Shown here: piece after piece, positions 1 to 5,950 of the stretch
Layout of the letters: each line of letters begins with the position of its first letter
Position numbering within the stretch: the first letter of the stretch is position 1
Assembly: GCA_044508265.1 (NCBI GenBank)
Contig: JBIQIB010000161.1
Location: 1 to 7,373 of the forward strand
Length of the DNA stretch: 7,373 nucleotides
Direction: 5' to 3'
From: JAEZDP01 sp044508265
GTDB taxonomy: Bacteria > Acidobacteriota > Vicinamibacteria > Vicinamibacterales > Vicinamibacteraceae
Notes under the pieces: model-generated
The model's database searches: none
The model's input: the letters and a program-made list of their open reading frames with translations, nothing else
Told to the model about the DNA's origin: nothing
Made by a program: the position numbers and the translations under genes

Positions 1-2
1 GC

Positions 3-143
3 GGCCTGTTCCTGCGCACGCGCCAGGGCCACGTCTTCGATCTGCTTGCCGATCCTCAGCAACCGCTCATCACCGGCGAAGGGCTGAAGCTGAAGAAGGT
101 GCGGAGCGCGAAATACCGACGTCGGACCGCTTCAGCGCGCTGA
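3..143 (+). CDS. C-terminal fragment of an unrecognised protein (5' end outside window)
   Basis: An open frame enters from the left edge and ends at a TGA at 141-143, giving 46 residues. Most codons end in G or C and the composition looks coding up to about residue 38; the last nine codons (an Arg-rich tail) look less constrained. The visible part begins GLFLRTRQGHVFDLL and continues through a Lys-rich stretch (LKLKKVRSAKY). I do not recognise the family, and no catalytic or targeting motif is visible in so short a piece. It is convergent with the methyltransferase gene, whose stop codon lies 15 bases away, and there is no obvious terminator hairpin in that gap. It could be a chance open frame, but codon usage and the tight gap to the next gene favour a real gene end. 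Confidence 0.5.
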   Translation, partial: GLFLRTRQGHVFDLLADPQQPLITGEGLKLKKVRSAKYRRRTASAR

Positions 144-158
144 CCAGCCGCCAGGAAG

Positions 159-1238
159 TCACCGTCGAGCCTCGAGTATCAGGTTGAACGGCGTTTCGGC
201 GGCCCTCCTGAAGTGCGTGAACCCGGCCTTGCGGAACACTTCGGCGAGCCGCCCTTCGCCCGCCTGCGCGCCGAGCACCAGTTCCCCACCCTCCGAGATG
301 GCATGCGCGCAGCAGAGCGACGCTGACGCTGCGTAGTACATCGCCGCCACTGGCGACAGGTTGTCCTCGACGCGGTCCGCCGCAAACGGCTCGATCAGCA
401 TCACCGTGCCGCCCGGCGCCAGCATCAGAGCCGCGTGGCGTGCCGCCGCCACGGGATCGCCCATGTCGTGCAGGCTGTCGAAGAAACAGATCAGATCGAA
501 CGGCCCCTGGCCGTAGTCGGTGGCGCGCGCCGCCTCGAAGCGCACGCGACCGGCAACGCCAGCATCGGCTGCATGTCCCCTCGCCGCGTCAATCGACGGC
601 TGGTGCGCGTCGAATCCGTGGAAGCGCGACTTCGGAAACGCCTGTGCCATCAGGATGGTCGAATGGCCGTGACCGCTGCCGACGTCGGCTACGGCGATGC
701 CCGCTTCGAGGCGCCCAACGACGCCGTCGAGTGCCGGCAGCCAGGCAGGGACGAGGCTGGCGCGATAGGCGTTGCGATAGAAGGACGCCACGCCGCAGTA
801 GAGACGGTCGTGGTGGTCGCCCCACGCCACGCCCGTGCCGCCGCGAAACGCCTCGGCGACACGCTCCTCGTCGAACCACATCGACGCCGGCACCTGCCAC
901 GCGTGCGGAATGAACACCGGGCTGTCCTCGTCGGCGAGGACCAGCGCCTGCTCGGGGAACAGTTCATACGTCTGGCTCACCGCGTGGTAGCCGACGTAGC
1001 CGGAGGCCACCTGCGAGTTCAGCCACTCGCGGACGTAGCGTTCCGCGCAGCCCGCTCGCGCGGCCGTTTCGCGGGCACTGAGCGGCCCGGCGCCCGCCAG
1101 CGCCTTGTACAGGCCGAGGCGGTGGCCCAGGCTGATCATCACGCCGCCGTAACCGGCGGACAGGTCGGTCAAGGCGCGGCCGATGAGCGAATCGAGCGAC
1201 TGCTGGTTGATGGGACGGTCGATGGCGGGTGCGGACAT
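159..1238 (-). CDS. SAM-dependent class I methyltransferase with N-terminal winged-helix domain
   Basis: The protein has 359 residues. The N-terminal part (about 15-100) resembles the winged-helix dimerisation/recognition domain found in front of many small-molecule methyltransferases; LGHRLGLYKAL and the ETAARAG...RYVREWL stretch are typical. The C-terminal part (about 180-355) is a Rossmann-fold methyltransferase: SAM-binding motif I is VADVGSGHGHS (183-193), followed by the acidic motif GFDAH (208-212), FFDSLHDMGDP (252-262) and LAPGGTVMLIEP (273-284). The protein probably transfers a methyl group from SAM to a small molecule in the cytoplasm; the substrate cannot be read from sequence. 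Start: an AGGAG (1255-1251) lies 12 bases before the ATG at 1238 and only 3 bases before an in-frame GTG at 1247. I prefer the ATG, but the longer 362-residue form is possible. The gene is divergent from the GlxA-type regulator, which may control it. Confidence 0.9.
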   Translation of the reverse strand: MSAPAIDRPINQQSLDSLIGRALTDLSAGYGGVMISLGHRLGLYKALAGAGPLSARETAARAGCAERYVREWLNSQVASGYVGYHAVSQTYELFPEQALVLADEDSPVFIPHAWQVPASMWFDEERVAEAFRGGTGVAWGDHHDRLYCGVASFYRNAYRASLVPAWLPALDGVVGRLEAGIAVADVGSGHGHSTILMAQAFPKSRFHGFDAHQPSIDAARGHAADAGVAGRVRFEAARATDYGQGPFDLICFFDSLHDMGDPVAAARHAALMLAPGGTVMLIEPFAADRVEDNLSPVAAMYYAASASLCCAHAISEGGELVLGAQAGEGRLAEVFRKAGFTHFRRAAETPFNLILEARR

Positions 1239-1389
1239 GATGACCACGGTCTCCTTCGGCGCGACGGGATGTCGCGCACGGGTCGATGGTCGCAGTCATC
1301 GCGGGCCGGCGCGAGTGCCCGAATCGCCCTCAATCGGTCCATTCGTGCCATAGTGACGCCGCTCGGTCGCCGACGACGCGGAAGTGATC
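1239..1389. promoter_or_regulatory. Divergent intergenic region between methyltransferase and GlxA-type regulator
   Basis: This 151-base gap must hold the promoters of both divergent genes. I see a usable AGGAG for the methyltransferase (1255-1251) and a GGAAG (1380-1384) five bases before the regulator ATG. No convincing -35/-10 pair or clean operator palindrome stands out. A weak inverted pair, CCCGAAT at 1318-1324 and ATTCGTG near 1341, matches at six of seven positions and could be chance. Shared control by the adjacent regulator is an inference from gene order only. Confidence 0.35.
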
Positions 1390-2433
1390 ATGCCTGTACT
1401 GCACAGCTCCGGCGGCACGACGCCGCGACACGTCAGCCTGGTGGCGATTCCCGACGCCGCAGTGTCGACGCTGTTCGGTGTCTTCGACGTGCTCAGTGCG
1501 TTCGGCTCGATGGGGCTGTCACCGGCGGGCGGTGCGCCGTTCCGTGTCGAGATCGTCGGCGAGGTGGCGGGCCCCCTGGGCCTGGTCAGTGGCGTGGCGG
1601 TGGACGTCCAGCGCGCGGTGGACACGATCCCGGCCACCGACATCGTGATTGTGCCGTCCGTGGTCGTCGGACCCAACGGATGGGTCAAGCACCGCTACCC
1701 GCGCATCGTCGGCTGGGTGCGCGAGATGTACGACCGGGGCGCGGTGCTGTGCTCGGCGTGTTCGGGGATCTTCCTGCTCGCGGAAACCGGCGCGTTCGAC
1801 GGACGCGATGCGACGGTGCACTTCAATTACGCTCGGATGTTCAGCGCCGCCTACCCGGCGGTGTCGATCCATCCCGAGCGCACCCTCATGATCTCCGGGG
1901 CACGCGAGGAACTCGTCAGTTCCGGTGCGTCGTCGACGTGGCACGACATGACACTGCACCTCATCGCACGATACGCGGGCGCGACGGCCGCGCACGACGT
2001 GGCGCGGACCTTCGCCCTGCAGTGGCACCACGACGGCCTGACGCCCTATATGGTGTTCGAGGGGCGCACCGATCACGGCGATGCCGACGTCGCGCGCGCA
2101 CAGGCGTGGGTGGCGGAGCACTTCCCGGTGGCCGACGCGGTTGACGGCATGATCAGGCAGTCGACGCTTGCCGAGCGTACGTTCAAGCGGCGGTTCACCG
2201 CGGCGACGGGCCTTGCGCCAATCGCCTACGTGCAACGGCTCCGCGTCGAGGATGCGAAGCGCCGCCTCGAGCGCACCGATGCGGCCGTCGACGAGATCAG
2301 CTGGCGCGTCGGCTACGAAGACCCCGCGTTCTTCCGCCGCCTGTTCAAGAGAACAACGGGCCTCGCACCCGGCGCGTATCGACGGCGATTCCGGATACCG
2401 GATTACGCGCGGGTGCGCGCCGGTCGCGCATAG
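1390..2433 (+). CDS. GlxA-family transcriptional regulator (DJ-1/PfpI-like domain + AraC helix-turn-helix)
   Basis: The protein has 347 residues, normal for the family. Residues about 14-200 form a DJ-1/PfpI (class I glutamine amidotransferase-like) domain that begins HVSLVAIPDAAVSTLFGVFDVL. Its nucleophile-elbow region reads CSACSGIFLLAETGAFDGRDATVH (split here as CSACSGIFLL, 121-130, then AETGAFDGRDATVH), with Cys124 at the usual cysteine position. Residues about 237-335 are an AraC/XylS DNA-binding domain with two helix-turn-helix units (QSTLAERTFKRRFTAATG and VDEISWRVGYEDPAFFRRLF). Proteins of this type act as cytoplasmic transcription factors in which the amidotransferase-like domain is thought to sense a ligand rather than act as an enzyme. 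The ATG at 1390 is preceded by GGAAG with a 5-base gap and is preferred over the GTG at 1384. The likely target is the divergent methyltransferase, itself, or both; the ligand is unknown. Confidence 0.92.
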   Translation: MPVLHSSGGTTPRHVSLVAIPDAAVSTLFGVFDVLSAFGSMGLSPAGGAPFRVEIVGEVAGPLGLVSGVAVDVQRAVDTIPATDIVIVPSVVVGPNGWVKHRYPRIVGWVREMYDRGAVLCSACSGIFLLAETGAFDGRDATVHFNYARMFSAAYPAVSIHPERTLMISGAREELVSSGASSTWHDMTLHLIARYAGATAAHDVARTFALQWHHDGLTPYMVFEGRTDHGDADVARAQAWVAEHFPVADAVDGMIRQSTLAERTFKRRFTAATGLAPIAYVQRLRVEDAKRRLERTDAAVDEISWRVGYEDPAFFRRLFKRTTGLAPGAYRRRFRIPDYARVRAGRA

Positions 2434-2435
2434 GC

Positions 2436-2458
2436 CCGAACGTCGGACCGCGGTTCGG
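2436..2458. terminator. Possible bidirectional stem-loop between two convergent genes
   Basis: The 26-base gap between the regulator stop (2433) and the SRPBCC stop (2460) contains CCGAAC (2436-2441) and its exact reverse complement GTTCGG (2453-2458), a six-base stem with an 11-base loop. Its placement exactly between convergent stops suits a shared transcription end. No T-run follows on either strand, so this is not a canonical intrinsic terminator and a chance dyad remains possible. Confidence 0.35.
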
Positions 2459-2459
2459 C

Positions 2460-3422
2460 TCAGGCGTCGGCGGGAACCGCCAGCAGCGTGTCGAGTGTGT
2501 CGAATGCGCCGGTCCACCCGGGCGTCATGCTCGTCTTCATCGTATCGAACGTGTCGCGCTCCCCGGCCGTGGCATCGCCGAGGATCTCCCACCGCACCGT
2601 CACCCGCGTTTCGTTCGGGCCCTCCGGCACGAAGGTCACCGTCGTCAGGATGCGATCGGGATAGGTGGGCGCAAACGACGGTTTGCAGAGTGTGCCGTCC
2701 GCGTCGCTGAAGTTCTGGCTGTAGACGAACAGATCGACGGGACGGATCGTGCGGTACTCGAGCACCCCGTGCTTCGTGCTGCCGTCGGCCATCGTCATCG
2801 CCCAGAGCGCACTGCCACCTTCGCGCACGTCGACCCGGAGAAATGACATCGTCGAGCCCGTCGGGCCCATCCACTTCGCATAGTGATCGGGATTCACCCA
2901 CATCTCGAAGAGTGTCTGCTGGTCGGCGGCAAACGATCGGTTGATGAAGAAGGTGTCCGGCCGGCCCTGCGCCTGCTCCAGATACTCGCCGAAGCGATCC
3001 CATGTCGAATCGCCGCCGGCCCGCCTGATGAACGCCCGCGCCTCACGCGCCGCCTCCGGCGTGGCCAGCGCCATCGTCATGTCCATCTCGGTCCTGCCGC
3101 CCTGATCGCGGAAGGTCACGGTCACGCGGAACAGCGGATCGCGATCCTCGGTGGCGCCATGGTCGTAGACGAGCCGCGCGAGAGGTTCCACCACGTGGTA
3201 GGTCGTGATGTTCGGGTAGTCGACACCGTCCGGGCCGTGCATCGTGTAGACCCACCGGCCGCCGGGGCGCACGTCCTTGCTCCTCGTGGTGATGGTGAAC
3301 CCGCGTGGGCCCCACCAGTGGGCGGCGTGCTCGTCCTTCACCCACGCATCCCAGACCAGGGCGACAGGTGCATCGAACACGCGCACCACCCGCAGCTCAT
3401 TTTCGCGTTCTGCTGTTGCCAT
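2460..3422 (-). CDS. Tandem SRPBCC (AHSA1/ATPase-activator-like) domain protein
   Basis: The protein has 320 residues, about twice a single-domain AHSA1-like protein, because it contains two SRPBCC domains in a row. Domain 1 (about 8-148) opens with RVFDAPVALVWDAWVKDEH and contains HWWGPRGFTI and RPGGRWVYTMHGPDG. Domain 2 (about 157-318) repeats the plan with INRSFAADQQTLFEMWVNPDHYAKWMGP and REGGSALWAMTMADG. SRPBCC domains form a helix-grip fold with a hydrophobic cavity that binds lipids, hormones or other small hydrophobic ligands. No signal peptide or membrane segment is seen, so it is probably cytoplasmic. The start ATG (3422) is preceded by GAAAGG with a 5-base gap and lies inside the upstream arsR-like gene (26-base overlap), so the two are co-transcribed and probably translationally coupled. 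The ligand and exact function are unknown. Confidence 0.9.
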   Translation of the reverse strand: MATAERENELRVVRVFDAPVALVWDAWVKDEHAAHWWGPRGFTITTRSKDVRPGGRWVYTMHGPDGVDYPNITTYHVVEPLARLVYDHGATEDRDPLFRVTVTFRDQGGRTEMDMTMALATPEAAREARAFIRRAGGDSTWDRFGEYLEQAQGRPDTFFINRSFAADQQTLFEMWVNPDHYAKWMGPTGSTMSFLRVDVREGGSALWAMTMADGSTKHGVLEYRTIRPVDLFVYSQNFSDADGTLCKPSFAPTYPDRILTTVTFVPEGPNETRVTVRWEILGDATAGERDTFDTMKTSMTPGWTGAFDTLDTLLAVPADA

Positions 3423-3762
3423 GACTGCCTTTCGGTCTGTTGTGGACCTTTGCCAGGTAGATGTCGAGCCGGTCGAAACTCTCTTCCCAATGCGCGCGGC
3501 ACCCGGCGATCCAGTCGTCGGCCGGCTCGAGGGCCTTTGCCTCGAGCCGGCAGGGCCGCCACTGCGCCTCGCGGCTGCGCGAGATCAGGCCCGCTCGCTC
3601 CAGGATCTTCAGGTGCTTCGTGATGGCCGGGAGGCTGATGTCGTACGGCGCGGCCAGTTCCGTCACCGACAGCGTTGCCGCTGCCAGGCGCGACAGGATG
3701 CTCCGACGCGTCGCGTCGCTCAGCGCGAAGAACACGAGCGAGAGCGAGTCGGCCTGACCCAT
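3397..3762 (-). CDS. ArsR-family winged-helix repressor paired with the SRPBCC protein
   Basis: The protein has 121 residues with the family signature ALSDATRRSILSRL (13-26) and a winged helix whose recognition region is LSVTELAAPYDISLPAITKHL (31-51, written in parts: LSVTELAAPY then DISLPAITKHL), then ILERAGLISRSREAQWRPCRL. The metal-site ELCVC-type motif of arsenic or cadmium sensors is absent; the only cysteines are C71 and C88. It is therefore unlikely to be a classical metal sensor and belongs with the ArsR subgroup commonly encoded next to SRPBCC genes. Its end overlaps the SRPBCC start by 26 bases. No good Shine-Dalgarno precedes the ATG at 3762, while a promoter-like -10 lies only seven bases upstream, so the mRNA may be leaderless. 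A dyad at 3772-3787 is a candidate autoregulatory operator. Confidence 0.92.
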   Translation of the reverse strand: MGQADSLSLVFFALSDATRRSILSRLAAATLSVTELAAPYDISLPAITKHLKILERAGLISRSREAQWRPCRLEAKALEPADDWIAGCRAHWEESFDRLDIYLAKVHNRPKGSHGNSRTRK

Positions 3763-3769
3763 GCGGCGT

Positions 3770-3798
3770 ACTTTACCGCGAGGTTAAATGCGACGCAA
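3770..3798 (-). promoter_or_regulatory. Candidate sigma70-type promoter of the arsR-SRPBCC operon
   Basis: Read on the minus strand, TTGCGT (3798-3793) is followed after exactly 17 bases by TAAAGT (3775-3770). These match the -35 and -10 consensus at three and four of six positions. The -10 ends seven bases before the ATG at 3762, so transcription would start at or next to the start codon. This agrees with the lack of a ribosome binding site there. The matches are modest, so the call is tentative. Confidence 0.35.
3772..3787. promoter_or_regulatory. Candidate ArsR-type operator dyad TTTACC-N4-GGTTAA
   Basis: TTTACC (3772-3777) and GGTTAA (3782-3787) form an inverted repeat with five of six matching pairs around a 4-base spacer. 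It is an AT-rich island in otherwise GC-rich DNA, overlaps the proposed -10 and spacer, and ends 10 bases upstream of the ArsR start. ArsR-family dimers typically bind short imperfect dyads overlapping their own promoter, so autorepression is the natural reading. It lies about 115 bases upstream of the divergent PEP mutase-like gene, which could also be affected. Confidence 0.5.
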
Positions 3799-3902
3799 GC
3801 CCCTTGTTGCGGGCGTGATCGTCGCGGTTCAGAAGGGCGCGCTCGACGACCGCGCGGCGTGTCCAGGGATTGCGGACTACGATCGACCAGGAGGTACATG
3901 CG

Positions 3903-4667
3903 ATGACAGATCAGGCGTCGAAGGCTGCGCTGTTCCACCGACTGCACGTGAAGGGCGATCCCGTCGTGCTCTACAACATCTGGGATCCTGGCAGTGCGAA
4001 AGCGGTGGCGGCCGCCGGCGCGCAGGCACTCGCGACCGGCAGTGCGCCGGTGGCGATGGCCTTCGGCTTTCCGGACGGCGAGAAGATTCCGCTCGACATG
4101 GCCATCGACAACATCCGGCGCATCGTCGCGTCGACCGACCTGCCGGTGACGGTGGATCTCGAAGGCGGCTACGGTGCGCCGCCCGAGACGGTGGCCGCCA
4201 CGGTGTCGCGCGCACTCGAGGTCGGCGCCGTCGGATTCAACTTCGAGGACCAGGTCGTCGGCGGCAGCGGCATCCACGATGTCGCGCTGCAGGTGCGGCG
4301 CATCGAGGCGGCGGTCAGGGCCTCGGCCGGCGTTGGTGCGTTCGTCAACGCGCGGACGGACATCTTCCTGAAAGCCCCGCGCGAGCAGCACGACAGGGCG
4401 ATGCTCGATCAGGCCATCGCGCGCGCAAAGGCCTACGAGCAGGCGGGCGCCCACGGGTTCTTCGCGCCCGGTCTGGCCGACGAAGGGTTGATCGAGGCGC
4501 TGTGCTCGGCGGTCGCGTTACCGGCGAACATCATCGCGCTGCCCGGCGTTCCCCCTCGTGCGCGCCTGGCCGAGCTCGGCGTGGCCCGCATCAGCCACGG
4601 CCCCGTGCCGTGGAAGAAGATGGCGGCCTGGCTCGAGGCGCAGGCTCGCGAGGCCATCTCGGGCTGA
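3903..4667 (+). CDS. Isocitrate lyase/phosphoenolpyruvate mutase superfamily enzyme
   Basis: The protein has 254 residues, typical of the short PEP mutase-like members. It is a single TIM-barrel domain: an N-terminal LYNIWDPGSAKAVAAAG (23-39), the metal-site region VTVDLEGGYG (82-91, Asp85 and Glu87), VGFNFEDQ (110-117, Glu115), and NARTD (149-153). Superfamily enzymes act on alpha-oxycarboxylates and make or break C-C or P-C bonds with Mg2+. The KKCGH catalytic loop of true isocitrate and methylisocitrate lyases is absent, so those activities are unlikely; the actual substrate (oxaloacetate-type hydrolase, lyase or other) is not determined. The start is set by AGGAGG (3889-3894) eight bases before the ATG; an upstream in-frame ATG at 3870 has no such site. 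The gene is divergent from the arsR-SRPBCC operon, with a 140-base gap, and no phosphonate gene lies nearby. Confidence 0.88.
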   Translation: MTDQASKAALFHRLHVKGDPVVLYNIWDPGSAKAVAAAGAQALATGSAPVAMAFGFPDGEKIPLDMAIDNIRRIVASTDLPVTVDLEGGYGAPPETVAATVSRALEVGAVGFNFEDQVVGGSGIHDVALQVRRIEAAVRASAGVGAFVNARTDIFLKAPREQHDRAMLDQAIARAKAYEQAGAHGFFAPGLADEGLIEALCSAVALPANIIALPGVPPRARLAELGVARISHGPVPWKKMAAWLEAQAREAISG

Positions 4668-4717
4668 AGCGACGCCGACAGTTTGCGCTCGCGCAACGTG
4701 TGGACGTTCCGGATCGG

Positions 4718-4789
4718 GTGAAGTGACAACGACAGCAGCCGACCCCCGGCGGACGCCGGACGGTCGACATTCTGCTGTCGTTGTTTCAC
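4718..4789 (+). terminator. Long multi-part stem-loop after the PEP mutase-like gene
   Basis: ACAACGACAGCAG (4726-4738) and its exact 13-base reverse complement (4772-4784) form the main stem. GTGAA (4718-4722) pairs with TTCAC (4785-4789) beyond a 3-base bulge. Inside, CGACC/GGTCG (4740-4744 with 4762-4766) and CCGGC/GCCGG (4746-4750 with 4755-4759) stack up to a 4-base loop. It begins 51 bases after the gene stop and ends 44 bases before the next start, so it probably separates the two units. There is no T-run after it, so it may instead be an mRNA-stabilising element, a small RNA or a dispersed palindromic repeat. Confidence 0.5.
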
Positions 4790-4832
4790 GCTCTTGTCAC
4801 GTTCGGCGCCTCCGTTCAGGGGGATAATCGAA

Positions 4833-5309
4833 ATGGCCATGGGTGCAACCACCCGATCGGAGCTCACCGCGCGCAGCCTGATGCTCGCGCTGGTGGTGTT
4901 CGGGCTTGTCGGCCTGGCGACCGAACTGACACTCCTCGAACACTACGAAGAACCGACGATGGCCATGCCACTTGCGGCCATCGCGGCGGCGCTCGGCGCG
5001 GCCTCATGGCTGGCGCTCCGCCCGAGCCGGGCTGCGGTGCGCCTGTTTCGCGTCGTGATGACGCTCTTTGCCGTCGTCGGCGCCGTCGGCATCGTCCTGC
5101 ACTACAGGGGCGGATTCGCGTTTCAGATCGACATGGATCCCGCGGCAACGACGTCGCACCTGTTCTGGAAGGTCATGCACATGCAGGCGCCGCCGACGCT
5201 GGCGCCCGGCGCGATGATCCAGCTCGGGCTGCTCGGCCTGCTCGCTACGTATCGGCATCCGGCCCTGGCCACGATCGGTCGGGCGCCAGCGAAGGGAGAA
5301 TCGTCATGA
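4833..5309 (+). CDS. Small integral membrane protein, four predicted helices, unknown function
   Basis: The protein has 158 residues and I do not recognise a named family. Hydrophobic segments lie at about 14-34, 43-62, 69-91 and 123-139, so it is probably an inner-membrane protein with four helices. Between the third and fourth helices is a polar stretch with HYRGGF (90-95), IDMDP (99-103), HLFWKVMHM (109-117) and APPTLAPGAMIQLG (119-132). Its clustered His, Met and Trp residues could bind a metal or partner, but this is speculative. The ATG at 4833 is chosen because AGGGGG (4818-4823) sits nine bases upstream; a TTG at 4794 would add 13 residues lacking membrane character. It is the first gene of a three-gene operon: its stop overlaps the next start in an ATGA, so the two are translationally coupled. 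Confidence 0.8.
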   Translation: MAMGATTRSELTARSLMLALVVFGLVGLATELTLLEHYEEPTMAMPLAAIAAALGAASWLALRPSRAAVRLFRVVMTLFAVVGAVGIVLHYRGGFAFQIDMDPAATTSHLFWKVMHMQAPPTLAPGAMIQLGLLGLLATYRHPALATIGRAPAKGESS

Positions 5310-5941
5310 TCCGCATCCGCATTCTTGCCGTGGCGCTGCTCGTATCTGTCGGGCTGGCCGGATCGGTCTCTGCCCAGGTAGGTCCCGGGCTTCAGGATCT
5401 CAACGCCGTGCCGGAGGCGTCGCTCGCCACGCTGCCGAACATGACACCGGCCATCGCGGCGGCATTCGTGGCCGCCCGGCCGTTCCCGACCATTGTCGAG
5501 GCCAATGCCTTCCTGCTCGCGCAGAAGCTCACGCAGGAACAGATCGCGGCCCTCTACGAGCGGGCCTTCGTCCACGTGAACCTGAACACCGCCACGGCGC
5601 CGCAGATCCTGCTGGTGCCGCGCATCGCGCAGCGCATGGTGCGCGAGTTCGAGGAGTACCGACCCTGGGTCAACTTCGCGCAGTTCGATCGCGAGATCGG
5701 CAAGTACGTCGACGCCGCCGAGGTGGCGCGGCTGAAGCAGTACGTCTTCATCCCGCTCAACCTGAACACGGCCACCGACGATCAGTTCAAGACGATTCCG
5801 CAACTGGGCGCCTCCATGCTCCGCGAGTTCAAGGAGTACCGGCCGTGGAAGACGCAGGCCCAGTTCGAGAAGGAAATCGGCAAGTACGTCGACGCGAAGG
5901 AAGTCGCGCGGTTGTGGCGGTTCATGGTCATCGTCCCGTAG
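5306..5941 (+). CDS. Secreted protein with three helix-hairpin-helix (ComEA-like) repeats
   Basis: The protein has 211 residues. Residues 1-23 are a Sec signal peptide (basic MIRIR, hydrophobic core, SVSA cleavage before Gln24). The mature part holds three repeats of about 60 residues starting at L32, L93 and L153 with the motifs DLNAVPEASLATLP, NLNTATAPQILLVP and NLNTATDDQFKTIP, each followed by a helix and a YRPW/RPF-type turn; repeats 2 and 3 also share EIGKYVDA.EVARL. This resembles the LN-A helix-hairpin-helix plan of ComEA-type DNA-binding domains. The usual Gly-x-Gly hairpin is replaced by NMT, PRI and QLG, so DNA binding is doubtful and a protein-protein role is possible. AGGGAG (5293-5298) lies seven bases before the ATG, which overlaps the previous stop. 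The next gene begins 9 bases after the stop. Confidence 0.87.
   Translation: MIRIRILAVALLVSVGLAGSVSAQVGPGLQDLNAVPEASLATLPNMTPAIAAAFVAARPFPTIVEANAFLLAQKLTQEQIAALYERAFVHVNLNTATAPQILLVPRIAQRMVREFEEYRPWVNFAQFDREIGKYVDAAEVARLKQYVFIPLNLNTATDDQFKTIPQLGASMLREFKEYRPWKTQAQFEKEIGKYVDAKEVARLWRFMVIVP
5579..5938 (+). repeat. Two tandem 180-base coding repeats within the HhH protein gene
   Basis: Bases 5579-5758 and 5759-5938 align at an exact 180-base offset and encode repeats 2 and 3. The closest match is a 20-base identity at 5696-5715 and 5876-5895, encoding IGKYVDA; the EYRPW segment also matches closely. The first protein repeat is more diverged, so an internal duplication of the last unit seems more recent. 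Confidence 0.8.
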
Positions 5942-5950
5942 GAGTCCGTC

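Noticed and set aside
1239..1247. GTG at 1247 as the methyltransferase start
   Set aside because: The AGGAG is only three bases from this GTG. The ATG at 1238 has a longer but more workable gap of 12 bases. This is kept as an alternative, not excluded.
435..2144. A 569-codon plus-strand open frame across the methyltransferase and regulator genes
   Set aside because: It is antisense to the methyltransferase and out of frame with the regulator. The product is Arg-rich without recognisable domains.
1519..3003. A 494-codon minus-strand open frame
   Set aside because: It runs antisense to the GlxA-type regulator and out of frame with the SRPBCC gene, and shows no domain or ribosome binding site.
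4794..4828. TTGTCA (4794-4799) and GATAAT (4823-4828) as a promoter for the three-gene operon
   Set aside because: Both boxes match consensus at five of six positions, but the spacing is 23 bases rather than about 17. The -10 would also put the transcript start at or just after the ATG, although a good ribosome binding site is present.
4794..4832. TTG start adding 13 residues to the four-helix membrane protein
   Set aside because: There is no ribosome binding site before the TTG, whereas AGGGGG is well placed before the ATG at 4833. The extra residues add nothing to the membrane topology.
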